64,000 nt of DNA from Locusta migratoria (GCA_026315105.1 CM048744.1:931301503-931365502); one strand, 5' to 3'. Positions 1 to 10,970 are shown, numbered from the stretch's first letter. Numbers and translations: made by a program. Notes: generated by a model not told the origin, from the letters alone.

Positions 1-162
1 ATTTTAGAAAACTGTATCTTATTGTTACCTTAGATACTTAGCCAAAGGTGATTAATCGTTGTTAACTGATATTTGTTATACACCTCTGTGCATCAGTATG
101 ATGTCTTTTTTTTCAATTGTCATGTTAAAATTGTCCCTGTTAAGGCTGTGCAACCTCGTTGT

Positions 163-990
163 TAATGTTGTTGTTGTTGTGGTCTTCAGTCCGGAGACTG
201 GTTTGATGCAGCTCTCCACGCTACCCTGTCTTGTGCAAGTCTCCCTCTACGATGTTTACCCCACACACTTCTTTCTAATGGTAAGTTGATAATTCCTTGA
301 TATCTCAGAATGTGTCCAACCAATCTATCCCATCTCTTAGTCAGTATATGCCACAAACTCCTTTTCTCCCCAATTCGGTTACGCACCTGATCATTAGTTA
401 CGTGATCTACCCATCTAACTTTTATCATTCGTCTGTAGCACAACATTTCAAAAGCTTCTATCATCTTTTTGGCTGAACTCCTTTTCGTCCACTGCCATAC
501 AACGCTACACTCCAGACAAATGCTTTCAGAAAGGACTTGCTAGCATTTAAATTAATATTGGATGTTAACAAGTTTCGCTTCTTTAGAAACGCTTTTCTTC
601 CCCTAGCCATTCTGCATTTTATATCTTCTCTGCTTCGGCCATCAGAAGTTATTTTGCTACCTAAATAACAAAACTCATCCACCACTTTTATTGTCTCATT
701 ACCTAATCTAACTCCTACAGCATCACCTGATTTTCTGACATTCCATTCCATTACCCTCGTTTTACTCTTGTTAATATTCATCTTATATCTTCCTTTCAAG
801 ACACTGTCCATTCCATTCAATTGCTCTTCCAGATCCTTTGCAGTCTATGACAAAATTACTATGCCATCGGCTAACCACAAAGTTCTTATTTCTTCTCCCT
901 GAAACTTTAATTCCCTCTCCAAATTTACCCTTGAATTCCTTCACTGCTTGCTCAATATACAGATTAAACAACACTTGGGAACGGCTGTTA
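163..990 (-). mobile_element. RTE-type LINE, 5'-truncated 3' fragment
   Basis: Minus-strand copy of the same RTE-like LINE that is intact at 28847-32132. The 3' tail reads as TTGTTGTTG on the plus strand just before 182. The first translated residues upstream of it are the family's C-terminal RAASNQSPD. Further in are the LYGS, DEFCYLGSKIT and LFNLYIEQAVKE blocks. The frame is broken several times, and the catalytic FADD region has degenerated to SRWH. The copy loses homology near 990, inside the RT domain, as expected for 5' truncation during target-primed reverse transcription. It is a dead copy. Confidence 0.85.
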
Positions 991-2609
991 ATAACAACAA
1001 CCGGTAATGTAACTATTCCTGTTTTGAGATGGCTGTAAGGGTACGTCCAGAAAGCCAATAAAATTTAAAAGAAAAAACAAAGTTATTAGGGCCCTGCGTC
1101 TACTAGGCAACGGGACATATGCTGAAATGAGGTGATCTAAATGTAATAATTTCTCCAGATCATACTGATGAACATTCAGCGTTACTAACTAGAAGTCAGG
1201 CGATCTACTTTAGGTGTATTGTGAGCTATACCCAAAAGAGCAAGTCAGGTTCATATTAACACATGACTGCCGTAGTCGGAAAGAGACGTGTACAAAAGGT
1301 TCGGTAAAAGCAGTGATCTCAAATATTATCACTGGATACACAACTGTAGTGGTTACGATATGTGAAAATCGTGACGTTCTGTTGTAGTTATGTTGGCAAC
1401 TTGTACGTATAGGTCGTGTAGTTCTTGTGACCCTTTTGTCCTCTAAAAATAAATTATGAACGACTTATTACTCTAATAAATACATAATGGTGAACTTCGT
1501 GTCGGTTGTGGGTTTAGAGAAGTCAACGGAAAGGATATAGAGTTCAGATCCATAAGAGAGTTTTATTTTTATTCAGACCTAGTGTTCCTATCTTATTTCG
1601 TTTAATGAATTAATAGCACTGCTATAGACGGTATTACTCGTGTTCTGTTTTATACTTGCCTCTTGTCTGTGTTGTTTTTCGTTTGAGCTCACAGACTAGA
1701 TATGTATGCTGTGTGGAAAATCATATCATACGCCTCGAATCTGTCGTTATTAATCTTTATTTATTTGTCTACAACAGTGTAATTTATTCATTAAATTCAA
1801 TGTGGGAGAAACACTAGTTCTGAAGCACAATATAACTTAAGTGTACGTTTTACACAAATCGTGTCTATTTCTACTGTTTCGTGGCAGGTGTGCGTTTAAT
1901 TACATGTCTCGAATATTTTGTAAATAGTGTTCAAATTTTCATAATAGGTGGTGCCCGTTGTATATGAGTTAGTTTCTACGAAATCAACTAATAGAACTAT
2001 TAAATTTTTTGCAAGAACACAATACTGAAAACTAGGAATAGTGTGACAGCTATACGTACACCAATATGGCGTCGAGCGTCACGACTTCATAATACACAAT
2101 ACTAACTCCAGATTATCTTTGATCTCAGTGGGTAAAAGCTACTCGGCAGAGAGGCATTCGCTGGACTGCAAGTTACCACCTTTCGGCGAAGCGTTTTATC
2201 TCCCAGGGGCCGGAAATTCACGGAATCCTAGCGGAAGGACGTCGATAACGGGGCAGTGCTTTTCCGGGCCCGTCTCTCTCTAAATTACTCACGGACGAAG
2301 CAAGGTAGACTTCTAGAGCTGCCAACGTCGGACGATACTGCCGCGTAAATCAATAAGTGTGCGCTCACACCTCGCAACCACTGCAAGTACCGAGAAGCTT
2401 CATATCCACGAAGGCTAGAGATTATTGTGTCCTGTCACAATGAACACACGAGCACCACGAAACTGTTGATAGTATCTTTCTCAAAAAATGGCATTCATGG
2501 TACAAGTATCAAATACCTTTGCAATAAAAAAGTATTTTCAGTAAGTATTTCGAAAGGTACGAAAATAAGTTCTAGGTGAAAAATTAATATTTGTAAGCAG
2601 GACATTTAC
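991..2609. other. Unassigned intergenic stretch
   Basis: I recognise no coding region, SINE, LINE or terminal inverted repeat here. Open frames are short. Most of it is AT-rich, with a more GC-rich patch near 2150-2300. It may be old decayed repeat or unique spacer. Confidence 0.4.
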
Positions 2610-3530
2610 AGAGTGTTACAAAATTCCACGGCTAAACTTTCAGGAAACATTCCTCACACACAAAGAAAGAAAATATGTTACGTGGACATGTGTCCGGAAA
2701 CGCTTAATTTCCATGTTAGAGCTCATTTTATTACTTCTCTTCGAATCACATTAATCATGGAATGAAAACACACAGCAACAGAACGTACCAGCGTGTCTTC
2801 CAACACTTTGTTACAGGAAATGTTTAAAATGTCCTCCGTTAGCGAGGATACATGCATTCACCCTCCGTCGCATGGAATCCCTGATGCGCTGATGCAGCCC
2901 TGGAGATGGCGTACTGTATCACAGCCGTCCACAGTACGAGCACGAAGAGTCTCTACATTTGGTACCGGGGTTGCGTAGACAAGAGCTTTCAAATGCCCCC
3001 ACAAATGAAAGTCAAGAGGGTTGTGGTCAGTAGAGCGTGGAGGCCATGGAATTGGTCCGCCTCTACCAATCCATCGGTCATCGAATCTGTTGCTGAGAAG
3101 CGTACGAACACGTCGACTGAAATGTGCAGGAGCTCCATCGTGCATGAACCACATGTTGTGTCGTACTTGTAAAGGCACATGTTCTAGCAGCACACGTAGA
3201 GTATCCCGTATGAAATCATGATAACGTGCTCCAGTGAGCGTAGGTGGAAGAACATGAGGCCCAATCAAAACAATTCCTGCCCAAACGTTCACAGAAAATC
3301 TGTGTTGATGACGTGAATCGATGAAGTACAGTACATACTAACGAAACAATTGGGTATTTTGACAATTGTCTGCAAGATTTATTTCAATTTACATTTAAAG
3401 ATAAATACTAAAATGAGCTCTAACATGGAAATAAAGCGTTTCCGGACACATTTTCACATAATATATTTTCTTTCTTTGTGTGTGAGGAATGTTTCCTGAA
3501 AGTTAGGTCGTACCTTTTTGTAACACCCTG
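2610..3530 (-). mobile_element. Tc1/mariner-like TIR transposon, internally deleted copy 1
   Basis: Both ends carry long, nearly matching inverted repeats. The left end runs CAGAGTGTTACAAAA and then an AAACTTTCAGGAAACATTCC block; the right end shows its reverse complement and closes with TTTTTGTAACACCCTG. The flanks are TA on both sides (TTTA|CAG and CTG|TATA), the usual Tc1/mariner target. The inverted repeats extend about 190 bp each. The interior encodes only the C-terminal part of a DDE transposase on the minus strand. A second copy at 27114-28454 keeps the N-terminal part instead. Confidence 0.85.
2858..3292 (-). pseudogene. DDE transposase C-terminal fragment
   Basis: About 144 residues of a transposase catalytic region. 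Visible blocks are MNVWAGI near the start, MWFMHDGAPAHFSR (second catalytic Asp), and DHNPLDFHLWG near residue 90, where the third acidic residue lies. This arrangement fits Tc1/mariner-type DDE transposases. The N-terminal DNA-binding half and the first catalytic Asp are absent from this copy, so it cannot be functional. The codon frame is otherwise intact across the fragment, so the internal deletion may be fairly young. Confidence 0.8.
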
Positions 3531-4598
3531 TATAAGTGCTACAGCTGCCCATTTCTTAACCACCCACCCTGCGTTGGCGCTATCAGCTTTGTATTTTCAA
3601 ATCGGAACACACATTTTCGGAATATTTGGTTCCCAAGGGAAAAAAATCGGTGTACTTAAGCCATTTCAAAAATTACTGAAAGGGTTTTCATCCGATTTTC
3701 ACCATTGGACGGTATGATTCATGAGGGAAGTTTAACTGTATAATCCATTAAAGTGCGTGGCACTGAGTGGCTGTGGTGAGTAAATATCCGCCAAGTAGAG
3801 CAATAAACACTCTCAACAAAAGCAATGTATTGTGACTATGAACGTTCCCGCACAAGTGAATTTACTTTTCAATTTTTTCATAATAAGTTGCTTGAGCGGT
3901 TTCGCCATTCAGACTTCAATAACGACCAAGACATGAGAGTTACTTTTGATCTTATCAATTTGATCGATGCAACAGGATTATACGACACTCTGAAAGAAAA
4001 AAATGTAGTCATATAAGCTGTGATTGCTGTGCGAAGCCGTGGCAAGTTACTAGTTTCTATTATATATATAAAATTGTTGTTAGTTTGTGCATGCTTGAAA
4101 AACTCAAAAAGTTCTGCAGCAATTCAGCTCTTTAATATATTGTATATAATCATTATATATATGTCAGTTTTGCGATTTTTGTTAACAACGTTTCCCCATT
4201 ATAAAAGTTACATGAATTCTTATATGACATACATTAAAATTAGGTAAACTAAAGCATGCACATACTCCAGTAGAACGTTGTGTTAAAATTTCGAAGCATT
4301 CCCTCAAAAACCTTCGGAGATTCGCGATTTACAAACGTAAATGATCCTTAGTTCCAAACCTGAAATTTCTGAAAACTCTTCGCAGAAAGCGTTGAAAATA
4401 TGAGATAATGTTGATTTCGATTTCGCATAAAGCAATAAGTTTACAAACTTTTGAACATTTGAAGTTTCTAAATAACATTGTTTATTCGCGTGGCAATTTC
4501 GTTTACTTCTCTATAAGAATACGTTTGTCGTCATTTTCCGTCATTGCCACAAACACTGAAATCGTTCCCAATTTTTAATTTCTTGATTTTGAATGTCT
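3531..4598. other. Unassigned AT-rich stretch
   Basis: No TE signature or conserved protein could be recognised. The open frames at 3478-3717 and 3825-4247 are short, AT-rich and match no family I know. They are treated as chance ORFs. Confidence 0.4.
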
Positions 4599-5555
4599 AC
4601 ACAACTTGTACAAAAACCAGACAACAATTATCAGAGTTGCAGGGCATGAAAGGGATACAGAGGTTGGGAAGGGTGTAAGACAGGGTTGTAAAATTTCTCC
4701 AATGTAATTCAATTTGTACATTGAGCAAGCTATAAAGCAAAGCAAGGAGAAATTTGGAGAAGGAATTGAAGGTCAGCGTGAAGAAATAAAAACCTAGCGT
4801 TTTGCTGATGACATTGTAATTCTCTCAGAGACAGCAAAGGACCTGGAGGAGCAATTGAACGGAATGGACAGTGTGTTGAAAGAAGCATATAAGATGAACA
4901 TTAACAAGGTTAATGGGATACAGTCTTAGAAAACCAGGCGACGCTGAAGGAATTAAATTAGGTAACGAGTCAATAAAGGTGGTAAATGAGTTTTGTTACT
5001 TTGGCAGTAAAATAACATATGATAGCGCAGTACAGAGAATATAAAATGCAGAATGACAATGGGAAGAAAAGCGTTTTTGAAAAAGAGAAATTTGTTACAT
5101 CGAATTTCTTTAAGCGTCAAGAAGTCCTTTCTGAAGGCATTTGTGTGGAGTGTTGCCTTGTATGGGAGTGAAACATGGACAATAAACAGTGCGGACAGGA
5201 AGAGGATTGAGGATTTCGAAATGTGGTGTTACAGAAGAATGATGAAGATTAGATGGGTGGATCGCGTAACTAATGAGGAGGTACTGAACAGAATTGGGGA
5301 GAAAATGAATTTCTGGCATAGCTTGTCTAATAGATTGGTAGAACACATTCTTAGACATCAAGGAATTATAAATTTAGCATTGGAGGGAAGTGTGAGGGAT
5401 AAAAATCGCAGAGGGAGAACAAGAGATGAATACAGTAACCAAATTCAAATGGATGTACCTTGCCGCTCTTATGAGGAGATGAAGAGGATTGCTCAGGATA
5501 GAGTAGTGTGGAGAGCTGCAACAAACCAGTCTCCGGATTGAAGATCCCAACAACA
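4599..5555 (+). mobile_element. RTE-type LINE, 5'-truncated copy
   Basis: The copy begins inside the RT domain at ACAACTTGTACAAAAACCAG and runs to the conserved C-terminus NQSPD near 5541, followed by a short CAACA-type tail. RT landmarks are readable in broken frames: GKGVRQG, a FADD-like block near 4800, then DEFCYFGSKIT. The last 162 codons (5053-5541) stay open and show SVALYGSETWTINSADRKR and NRIGEKMNFWHS. Frameshifts and stops upstream make it non-autonomous. The orientation is opposite to the RTE piece at 7063-8530. Confidence 0.85.
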
Positions 5556-5955
5556 CACACGACGAGAGAAAGAGGAAATAGAGAGATGGAAGAGAACGAG
5601 ATGGGCGGAGATGAGGGAGGAGAAGATGGAAGACAAGAGGTAAGCCGCAGCAGAATAGCTGTGCGCACTAAGGCACCCTGCTGCGGTGCGCGCCGCCGTT
5701 CGCCGCCGGGGATTCGAGTCCTCCCTCGGACATTGGTGACTGTGTTGTCCGTAGCGTAAGTCACTTTATGTTAGTATAAGTAGTTTGTAAGCCGAGGGAC
5801 GGATAACCAACATAGTTAAGTCCCTTAGATTTTCAAAGATTTGAAACAAACAAATTTAAGGGAGAGGACGAGGATGGATAGAGGGGGAGGAGATCAGGTA
5901 GATAGAAGCAGAAGATGCACAAAAAGTGGTGGTGGAGAATACACGGACAGAAATA
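5556..5955. repeat. Purine-rich GA tract split by a SINE
   Basis: The sequences at 5556-5640 and 5856-5955 are strongly purine-rich on the plus strand (AGAGGAAATAGAGAGATGG and similar). They look like one low-complexity tract interrupted by the SINE at 5641-5855. No coding content is supported. Confidence 0.5.
5641..5855 (+). mobile_element. tRNA-derived SINE (SINE-2 type), diverged
   Basis: The head carries a B box GGATTCGAGTCCTCC and the shared body shows CCTCGGACATTGG, AGTAGTTTGTAAGC and AGTTAAGTCCCTTAG. It ends in a short ATTTGAAACAAACAAAT tail. The head is more diverged than in the SINE-1 copies. A clean target duplication is not visible. Confidence 0.6.
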
Positions 5956-6090
5956 AGAAAAGCTTGATTTTACGAAAGAAAATTAGATAATCCGTATTGG
6001 ATGTTAGAGAACCCGTGACTATTAGTATAATCTAGGTACAGAAAAACACAATCAGTCACTTTTATAAAATGTAGCTTGCTTTATTCCATG

Positions 6091-6125
6091 AACCGGTTTT
6101 GGAACTTTTTCAAGTTCATCTTCAG
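6091..6125 (-). other. Hammerhead-like hairpin at the Penelope-like 3' end
   Basis: On the minus strand the segment reads CTGAAGATG, then a perfect GAACTT/AAGTTC stem with a GAAA loop, then CCAAAACCGG. This matches the general layout CUGA..GA, stem II, GAAA of hammerhead ribozymes, but the core is degenerate: AAGATG replaces AUGA, and CAAAAC replaces CGAAAC. Penelope-like elements are known to carry hammerhead motifs. Self-cleavage of this copy is doubtful. Confidence 0.4.
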
Positions 6126-6831
6126 ATGGTACAGGAAGTTTACAGGGTCATTTCGTAGCGAGATGCTGGGTGCTGGCTCTGTGGTAGGTAATTGACATGC
6201 TTTAATACTTCATTATAAGCTTTGTTTACATCGCGATTTGGCACTAGGTACGTTTTAAGGTCAAGTTCTGTTACTTCTTTGGCTTTATGGATGGCTTTTG
6301 CAGTAGGCTTCCATTTGTCAGGAGATTTGGTTGCAGTATGGTACCACATCACTAGCTTTTTTTAAATAGTAACTTGGTTTGTCAATATCACAACATTTCA
6401 CCAGCAACTAGCATGCGCTTTCACAACTAGTTTTATTAACAAAGGTCTTCATTCAAAGATGTGGCACTTTTCAACAGAGAAGTTTCTTTTTGTTTGAATG
6501 TGACATACACTATGTGTCGTTTTTGTGAGCGTCTACAAGTGAATAAATGACATCAAAAACGTTTACATAGCTTCATATAGGCATTGAATTTTACAGTTAG
6601 GGGCAGAAATAAACGTACATATCATTTGTTGTATTCTTTTTGTTTATAAATTAATGTGCCCTGGAACTAGTAAACTAGGTTCTGCTTATAACATCTAGGC
6701 CTACTACCAGTAATATTTTTAAATATAGAACAGAAAGTTATAAATAAATATCAGTTTGCATAGAATATATTACAATTATGTTCATTTTGGAAGGGTGACA
6801 TAATCATAATCATGGGAAGGCTTTTAATGTT

Positions 6832-7060
6832 TTAGCTGCTTAGAACAAGTAAATCTTCAAAGTTTTGTATGAAATATTCGTTTTTAAGTTCAGTCTGGTC
6901 ATTGTCTGATGCTGTGTTTGTGTGGATAAAGATCTCAATCTCTTCAAGAAGGTCAAGTTTCATACCTTTGTTTGCAAGATGGAGTATATGGAGATTTTGA
7001 TGGATGTTTTGGGCAGAGTGTTTATCTTCGGCAAGGTGTGTTGCAAAACTAGATTTGTTT
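6832..7060 (-). pseudogene. GIY-YIG endonuclease C-terminal fragment of a Penelope-like element
   Basis: The translated block includes FATHLAEDKHSAQNI, then LHILHLANKGMKLDLLEEIEI, and stops at 6832-6834. In the Penelope GIY-YIG endonuclease family the comparable segment carries the H..N and catalytic Glu (LEEIEI here) motifs. The RT domain and the GIY-YIG tyrosines are missing. By chance the frame reads through into RTE codons (YEININKS) at the junction, which gives a false fusion ORF. Confidence 0.6.
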
Positions 7061-7649
7061 ATGTTAATTTCATAACCTGCCTTTAACACACTGTCCACTG
7101 CGTTCAGCTCCTCTTCCAGGGCCTTCAATGTCTCTGGAGAAGCACAATGTCATTGGCAAACCGCAAAGTTTTAATGACTTCTCCCTGAAATTTAATTCCT
7201 TCTACAAATTTCTCCTTGCATTCTTTCACAGCTTTCTCAATACACAGATTGAATAACATTGTAGAAAGGCTAGAAACCTGCCTTAGTTCCTTTCCAACCG
7301 CTGCGTTCCTTTTATGCCTTTCGAATCTGAAAACTGCTGTCTGATTTTTGTACAAGTTACATGTAACTTTTCGTTCCTTATGTTTTATCCCTCCTACCTT
7401 CAGAATTCGAAAGAGCATGTTCCAGTCAACATCGTCAAAAGCTTTTTCCAATTCTACAAAAGCTATCAATGCAGGTTTGCGTTTCGTTAACATATCTTGT
7501 AAGATAAATCATAATGTGAACATTGCCCTATGTGTCCCCACTTATCTCCTAAAGGAAAACTAATTTTTCCGAGCCAGATTCTACCCATTTTTCCATTCGT
7601 CTGAAAATAATTCGTGTTAGTATTTTTGGGCATGACTTATTAAATTAAC

Positions 7650-7907
7650 ACACCGAGTGAGGTGGTGCAGTGGTCACGCACTGGACACGCATTCGGGAGT
7701 ATGGTGGTTCAAATCCACCTCCGGGCATCCAACTTTAGGTTTTCCGTGATTTCCCTAAGTCTCTCTAGGCAAATGCCGAGATGGTTCCTTTCAAAGGGCA
7801 CGACCGATTTCCTTCACTATCTTACCCAAAATTCTGAGAGTTAGCTCCGTCTCTAATGACCAAGCTATCGACGGGACGTGAAACCCTAAGCTTCCTTCTT
7901 TCCTTCC
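7650..7907 (+). mobile_element. SINE-3 (AGGTTTTCCGTGATTTCC body)
   Basis: It starts with a tRNA-like GAGGTGGTGCAGTGGTCACG and a B-box-like GGTTCAAATCCACC. The body follows with CATCCAACTTTAGG, TTTTCCGTGATTTCCCTAA and GGCAAATGCCGAGATGGTTCC. A second copy lies at 9252-9405. It sits inside RTE sequence coding for the SLISH region, so it is younger than that RTE copy. Confidence 0.75.
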
Positions 7908-8025
7908 AAACCAATAGTTCTGTAATATTCGCCGTTGTCTGCACTTGCTTTCTTTGGAATTAGAATTTTTATTTTCTTCGTGAAGTCTGAAGTAATTTCC
8001 CCTGTCTCAAACACCTTGCACACAA

Positions 8026-8124
8026 AAAAATGTTCAAATGTTTGTAAACCTATCGGACCAAACTGCGTGGTCATCAGTCCGTAGCTTACAAACTACTTCA
8101 GTGAAGGTAAATTAATCTAAGGAC

Positions 8125-8173
<49 letters not shown>

Positions 8174-8264
8174 CCCAGGGAGGACTCGAACCTCCGACGG
8201 CGAGCAACCATGCGCTCCGCAGCGAGTCGCCTTAGACCGCTCGGCTATTCCACCGCGGCATCTG
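8026..8264 (-). mobile_element. SINE-2, with internal CA microsatellite
   Basis: The reverse strand carries a tRNA-like head (GCCGCGGTGGAATAGCCGAG reading inward from 8259), a B-box GGTTCGAGTCCTCC and the SINE-2 body, ending in ATTTGAACATTTTTTT. The flanks GCACACAA at 8018-8025 and 8265-8272 form an 8-bp target-site duplication. The RTE homology is continuous once one copy is removed. A CA/AC repeat of about 43 bp (8129-8172) is expanded inside the body. Confidence 0.85.
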
Positions 8265-8530
8265 GCACACAAGGTGGAACATGTTTTCCGTGACTGACGA
8301 CTCCCTCAACGATGTCAGCAGTTCAGAGGGAATATAATCTACTCCTGGGGCCTATTTCGACTCAAATATTTCAGAGCTCTGTCAAATTCTTCGCGCAGTT
8401 TCGTATCTCCTCTTTCATAATCATCATCTATACCTCTACCCTTTCTACAACATTGTCTTTCCTTTATGGAGTCCCTTTATATTCTTTTTCCACATTTCAG
8501 CTTTTCCCTCTTTGCTTAGTACTGGTTTGC

Positions 8531-9251
8531 TATAAATATAAAAAAATGGACATCTGTGGTTTCTCGCGATCTCTCTGAACACGAATATAAATTCCACGAA
8601 TATTATATGAGTCCAGACACTAAAATGAGGAAACAGACTGTTCTGGTCGTCTGCCGCACGAATAGCTCATTTAAATGCTGTACTATACACAGGAGGGCGT
8701 GGGAAGCTTTTAGTGTGACGGCACCTGACGCTATTGGACATAACATATACTACAAAACCATCACTGCAGCGAAATAAAATTTATTTTCTTTCTTCGTCCA
8801 GTGAACGTTATTTCAATATTTTAGGAACTACACATTTTATTTTAGTACTATGGCAAGAGCACAGCCATGTGTCAGTAGATTGAGACCTGGTCTTTCCTTT
8901 CACACTCGACTCGGTGTGTGTGTGCTGTTCTTGTTATCGACGAGTACGTCGCCAAAGTGACGTCCAATTTGACTACCACTACACCGCCAAATGACGTCTG
9001 TCAAACATTACGTTTCATTTTACTGATATACACCCGAGGGTTACACGTCGTGATATAAGTATACAATTGATTAGCATCGAAATATTAATTGTTCTAGCTG
9101 GGTTGTAGCGTATACGAAAAGACAGATAGCCAATTCTCATGTAGAATAAATTGATTCCTTAGTCTGTCTGTAGTGCAGGAAGAGGTGCAACAAAGCTGAA
9201 ACCATTTAGATGCAAAAGTTCGCCTGTTACACCCGTGTTTCTCGTAGAGAA
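8531..9251. other. Unassigned stretch
   Basis: No recognisable element. Short open frames at 8556-8777 have no family resemblance that I can identify. Confidence 0.35.
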
Positions 9252-9405
9252 AATAGCGAGGTGTCGCAGTGGTTATAACACTGGACTCACATTGGTGAGG
9301 GGGGGGGGGGGGTCCAAATCCGCCTCTGGCCATCCAGATTCAGGTTTTCCGTGATTTCCGTAAATCATTCCAGGCAAATGCCGACATGGTTTCTTTGAAG
9401 TAGTG
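9252..9405 (+). mobile_element. SINE-3 fragment
   Basis: The head reads GCGAGGTGTCGCAGTGGTTA, followed by a G homopolymer at 9298-9312 in the B-box region and the AGGTTTTCCGTGATTTCC body. The copy ends near GACATGGTTTCTTTGAAG. It is related to the copy at 7650-7907 but lacks the 3' third. Confidence 0.7.
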
Positions 9406-9526
9406 TAAGTGGCAATATTTTCAACATTATAATACTTGCAAACCACGAAATATATTACACTCTGGTTACATTAGATATACTGTGATATTATGGAGGTGGA
9501 GAATGACTGACATTGTCATATATGGT

Positions 9527-10254
9527 TTAGGATGATCGTTCAGAAAGTACTGCCTGCTATTTTTTCTTTAAATTTTTGTATTATTTTATTTATTTATTTG
9601 CTTTTCTGTGGGGACTTCGGATGTCTTCGCCAGATGCCATTGGTGTATATCTTCCGATTGAAGGTGATTCCGTTGTTCTAGCGCCAACAGACTTGTGTTC
9701 CAAAATTGAGTGTGAAAGGAAGTGTGTATAAAACAGCGATATGTGATTCAATTCCCCCTCTGCTGAAGAATCTGCGCCGATTGACATCCATCGACGCTAA
9801 AGATGTATGGAGACATTACAATAGACGTGAGCAGGGTGAGGCGATGGGTTCGGCAATTTCAAGGTGGCGAAAACTGTGTGCATGACAAGACAATACCCTG
9901 CACAGCAGTCGTCTCTCGGAATGAAGAGCGTCTTGATCCATTCACCCGTGCTGATCGGTGGATAACGAACCGAGAATTATGTGAAAACATGGATGTCGGC
10001 TGTAATTCTTCGGAAACAACGTTGGAACATCTTGGTTATCGCCTCCATATGAGTTATACGACCACGGAACTCGGTGCAAAACGCGGCTGAACTGTCTTAC
10101 CACATCCACCTTACCACAGGCTTCAGACTTCCATCCTTTTGGGCCTCTGAAAGATGGACTGCACGCTGAACATTTTCAAGACTCGAGTGCTGTTGTCAAA
10201 GTTGTAAGGAAGTTCAACTAACTTACCGCTATGTAGCCAGGTACAAAAACCGAC
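9527..10254 (+). mobile_element. mariner-type transposon remnant
   Basis: The left edge shows a mariner-like terminus (GTTCAGAAAGTACTGCC). The coding remnant has VRRWVRQFQGGE, then DPFTRADRWITNRELCENMDVG, typical of the N-terminal helix-turn-helix region of mariner/SETMAR-like transposases. The C-terminal FGPLKDGL block follows out of frame. The DDE triad is lost, and the right TIR is missing because the LINE piece starts near 10255. Confidence 0.65.
9803..10090 (+). pseudogene. mariner transposase N-terminal remnant
   Basis: A 95-codon open stretch containing DVSRVRRWVRQF and NEERLDPFTRADR, with the paired helix-turn-helix character of mariner transposases. It ends at a stop where the family would enter the catalytic domain. 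Confidence 0.6.
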
Positions 10255-10644
10255 ATTCGCCAATATTTTTGCCATGTTTTAAAAGAAGCTCTGTAATCCT
10301 GGTCTTGAACAGGAAAGGGATTAAACTCGTGGTTGGACTAATGAGAACTTGAAAAAACACCTACATGCAATGGGCATAACCGAAGAGGACCCTAAATGTA
10401 GAATCGGTAATGATGGTGTGGAAACTGCATCACACTTAATCTTAGAATGCACTGCATTGGAAAGCAAGAGGCACAGAACATTCGGGACAACCGGACCCGA
10501 AGAAATTGTGTCTAATAAAGAACTGGTAAAGGGACTCCTAGCACTGTTTGGTTGGCTTTGCTAGATATACAGGGAGCGATACCGCAAAATAAACTCTGTT
10601 TCGGTGCGGGCAGTTGTGGGTTGGAACAAATCTGTTTTGGCTTC

Positions 10645-10678
<34 letters not shown>

Positions 10679-10915
10679 TTCAAATGTTTGTATAGTTTAT
10701 GGGACTTAACTACGGGGTCATCAGTCCCTAAACTTACAAACTACTTATGAACTACTTACAAACTAGGACGGCACAAATATCCATGCCCGAGGGGGGATTC
10801 GAACCCCCGACCGTAGTGACCGTGCAGACCGTGACTGGAGCGCCTCAGTCTCCTCGGCCACCGCGGCCGGCTTTTGGCTTCCCTGTTACAATAAAAATAA
10901 ATCAAATCAAGAGCT
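10255..10915 (+). mobile_element. I/LOA-like LINE, 5'-truncated 3' end
   Basis: Homologous to the 3' end of the full-length element at 42851-47895: KRSS..LNR, then KKHLHAMGITEEDPKCRI with the C-terminal Cys/His region (C..D..ETASHLILEC), then the 3' untranslated region. The tail is AAATAAATCAAATCAA (AATC-like). The SINE at 10646-10871 splits its 3' UTR. It keeps only the C-terminus after RNase H. Confidence 0.8.
10646..10871 (-). mobile_element. SINE-1, full length, TSD TTTTGGCTTCC
   Basis: Minus-strand SINE-1 has the GCCGGCCGCGGTGGCC head, B box GGTTCGAATCC and a long A-run at the 3' end (10646-10676 read on plus). An 11-bp target-site duplication TTTTGGCTTCC lies at 10635-10645 and 10872-10882, inside the 3' UTR of the LINE fragment. 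The SINE therefore postdates that LINE. Confidence 0.95.
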
Positions 10916-10970
10916 ACAAGTGAATTATTAGACACTGGACGGACGTGGCCAATCCTGATGTGGATGAATC

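Larger units (their letters stand above)
6055..7062 (-). mobile_element. Penelope-like element, 3' fragment
   Basis: On the minus strand the fragment starts abruptly at 7062 inside a GIY-YIG endonuclease C-terminus. It continues through about 700 bp of AT-rich 3' region and ends with a hammerhead-like hairpin at 6091-6125. The order of GIY-YIG domain, long 3' region and small structured RNA is characteristic of Penelope-like elements. Its 5' edge abuts the RTE copy at 7063 with no spacer. I see no RTE 3' remainder beyond 6055, so this is a junction of two truncated pieces rather than a clean nested insertion. Confidence 0.65.
7063..8530 (-). mobile_element. RTE-type LINE fragment with two nested SINEs
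   Basis: Minus-strand RTE sequence covers from the linker before RT (KAERWKEY-type residues near 8500) through the RT fingers and palm (GEITSDFTKK, ILTRIIFRRMEK, AFVELEKAFDDVDW) to YEININKS at 7063. It is interrupted at 7650-7907 by SINE-3 and at 8026-8264 by SINE-2; the RTE reading resumes on both sides of each. Multiple frameshifts are present. The palm catalytic block reads FANDIVLL, so the first Asp of FADD is already Asn. Confidence 0.8.

Noticed and set aside
3825..4016. Small AT-rich ORF as a host gene
   Set aside because: 63 codons, no recognisable motif, no supporting context; chance ORF.
8129..8172. CRISPR-like or functional regular repeat
   Set aside because: It is a plain CA microsatellite inside a SINE; there are no spacers anywhere in the window.
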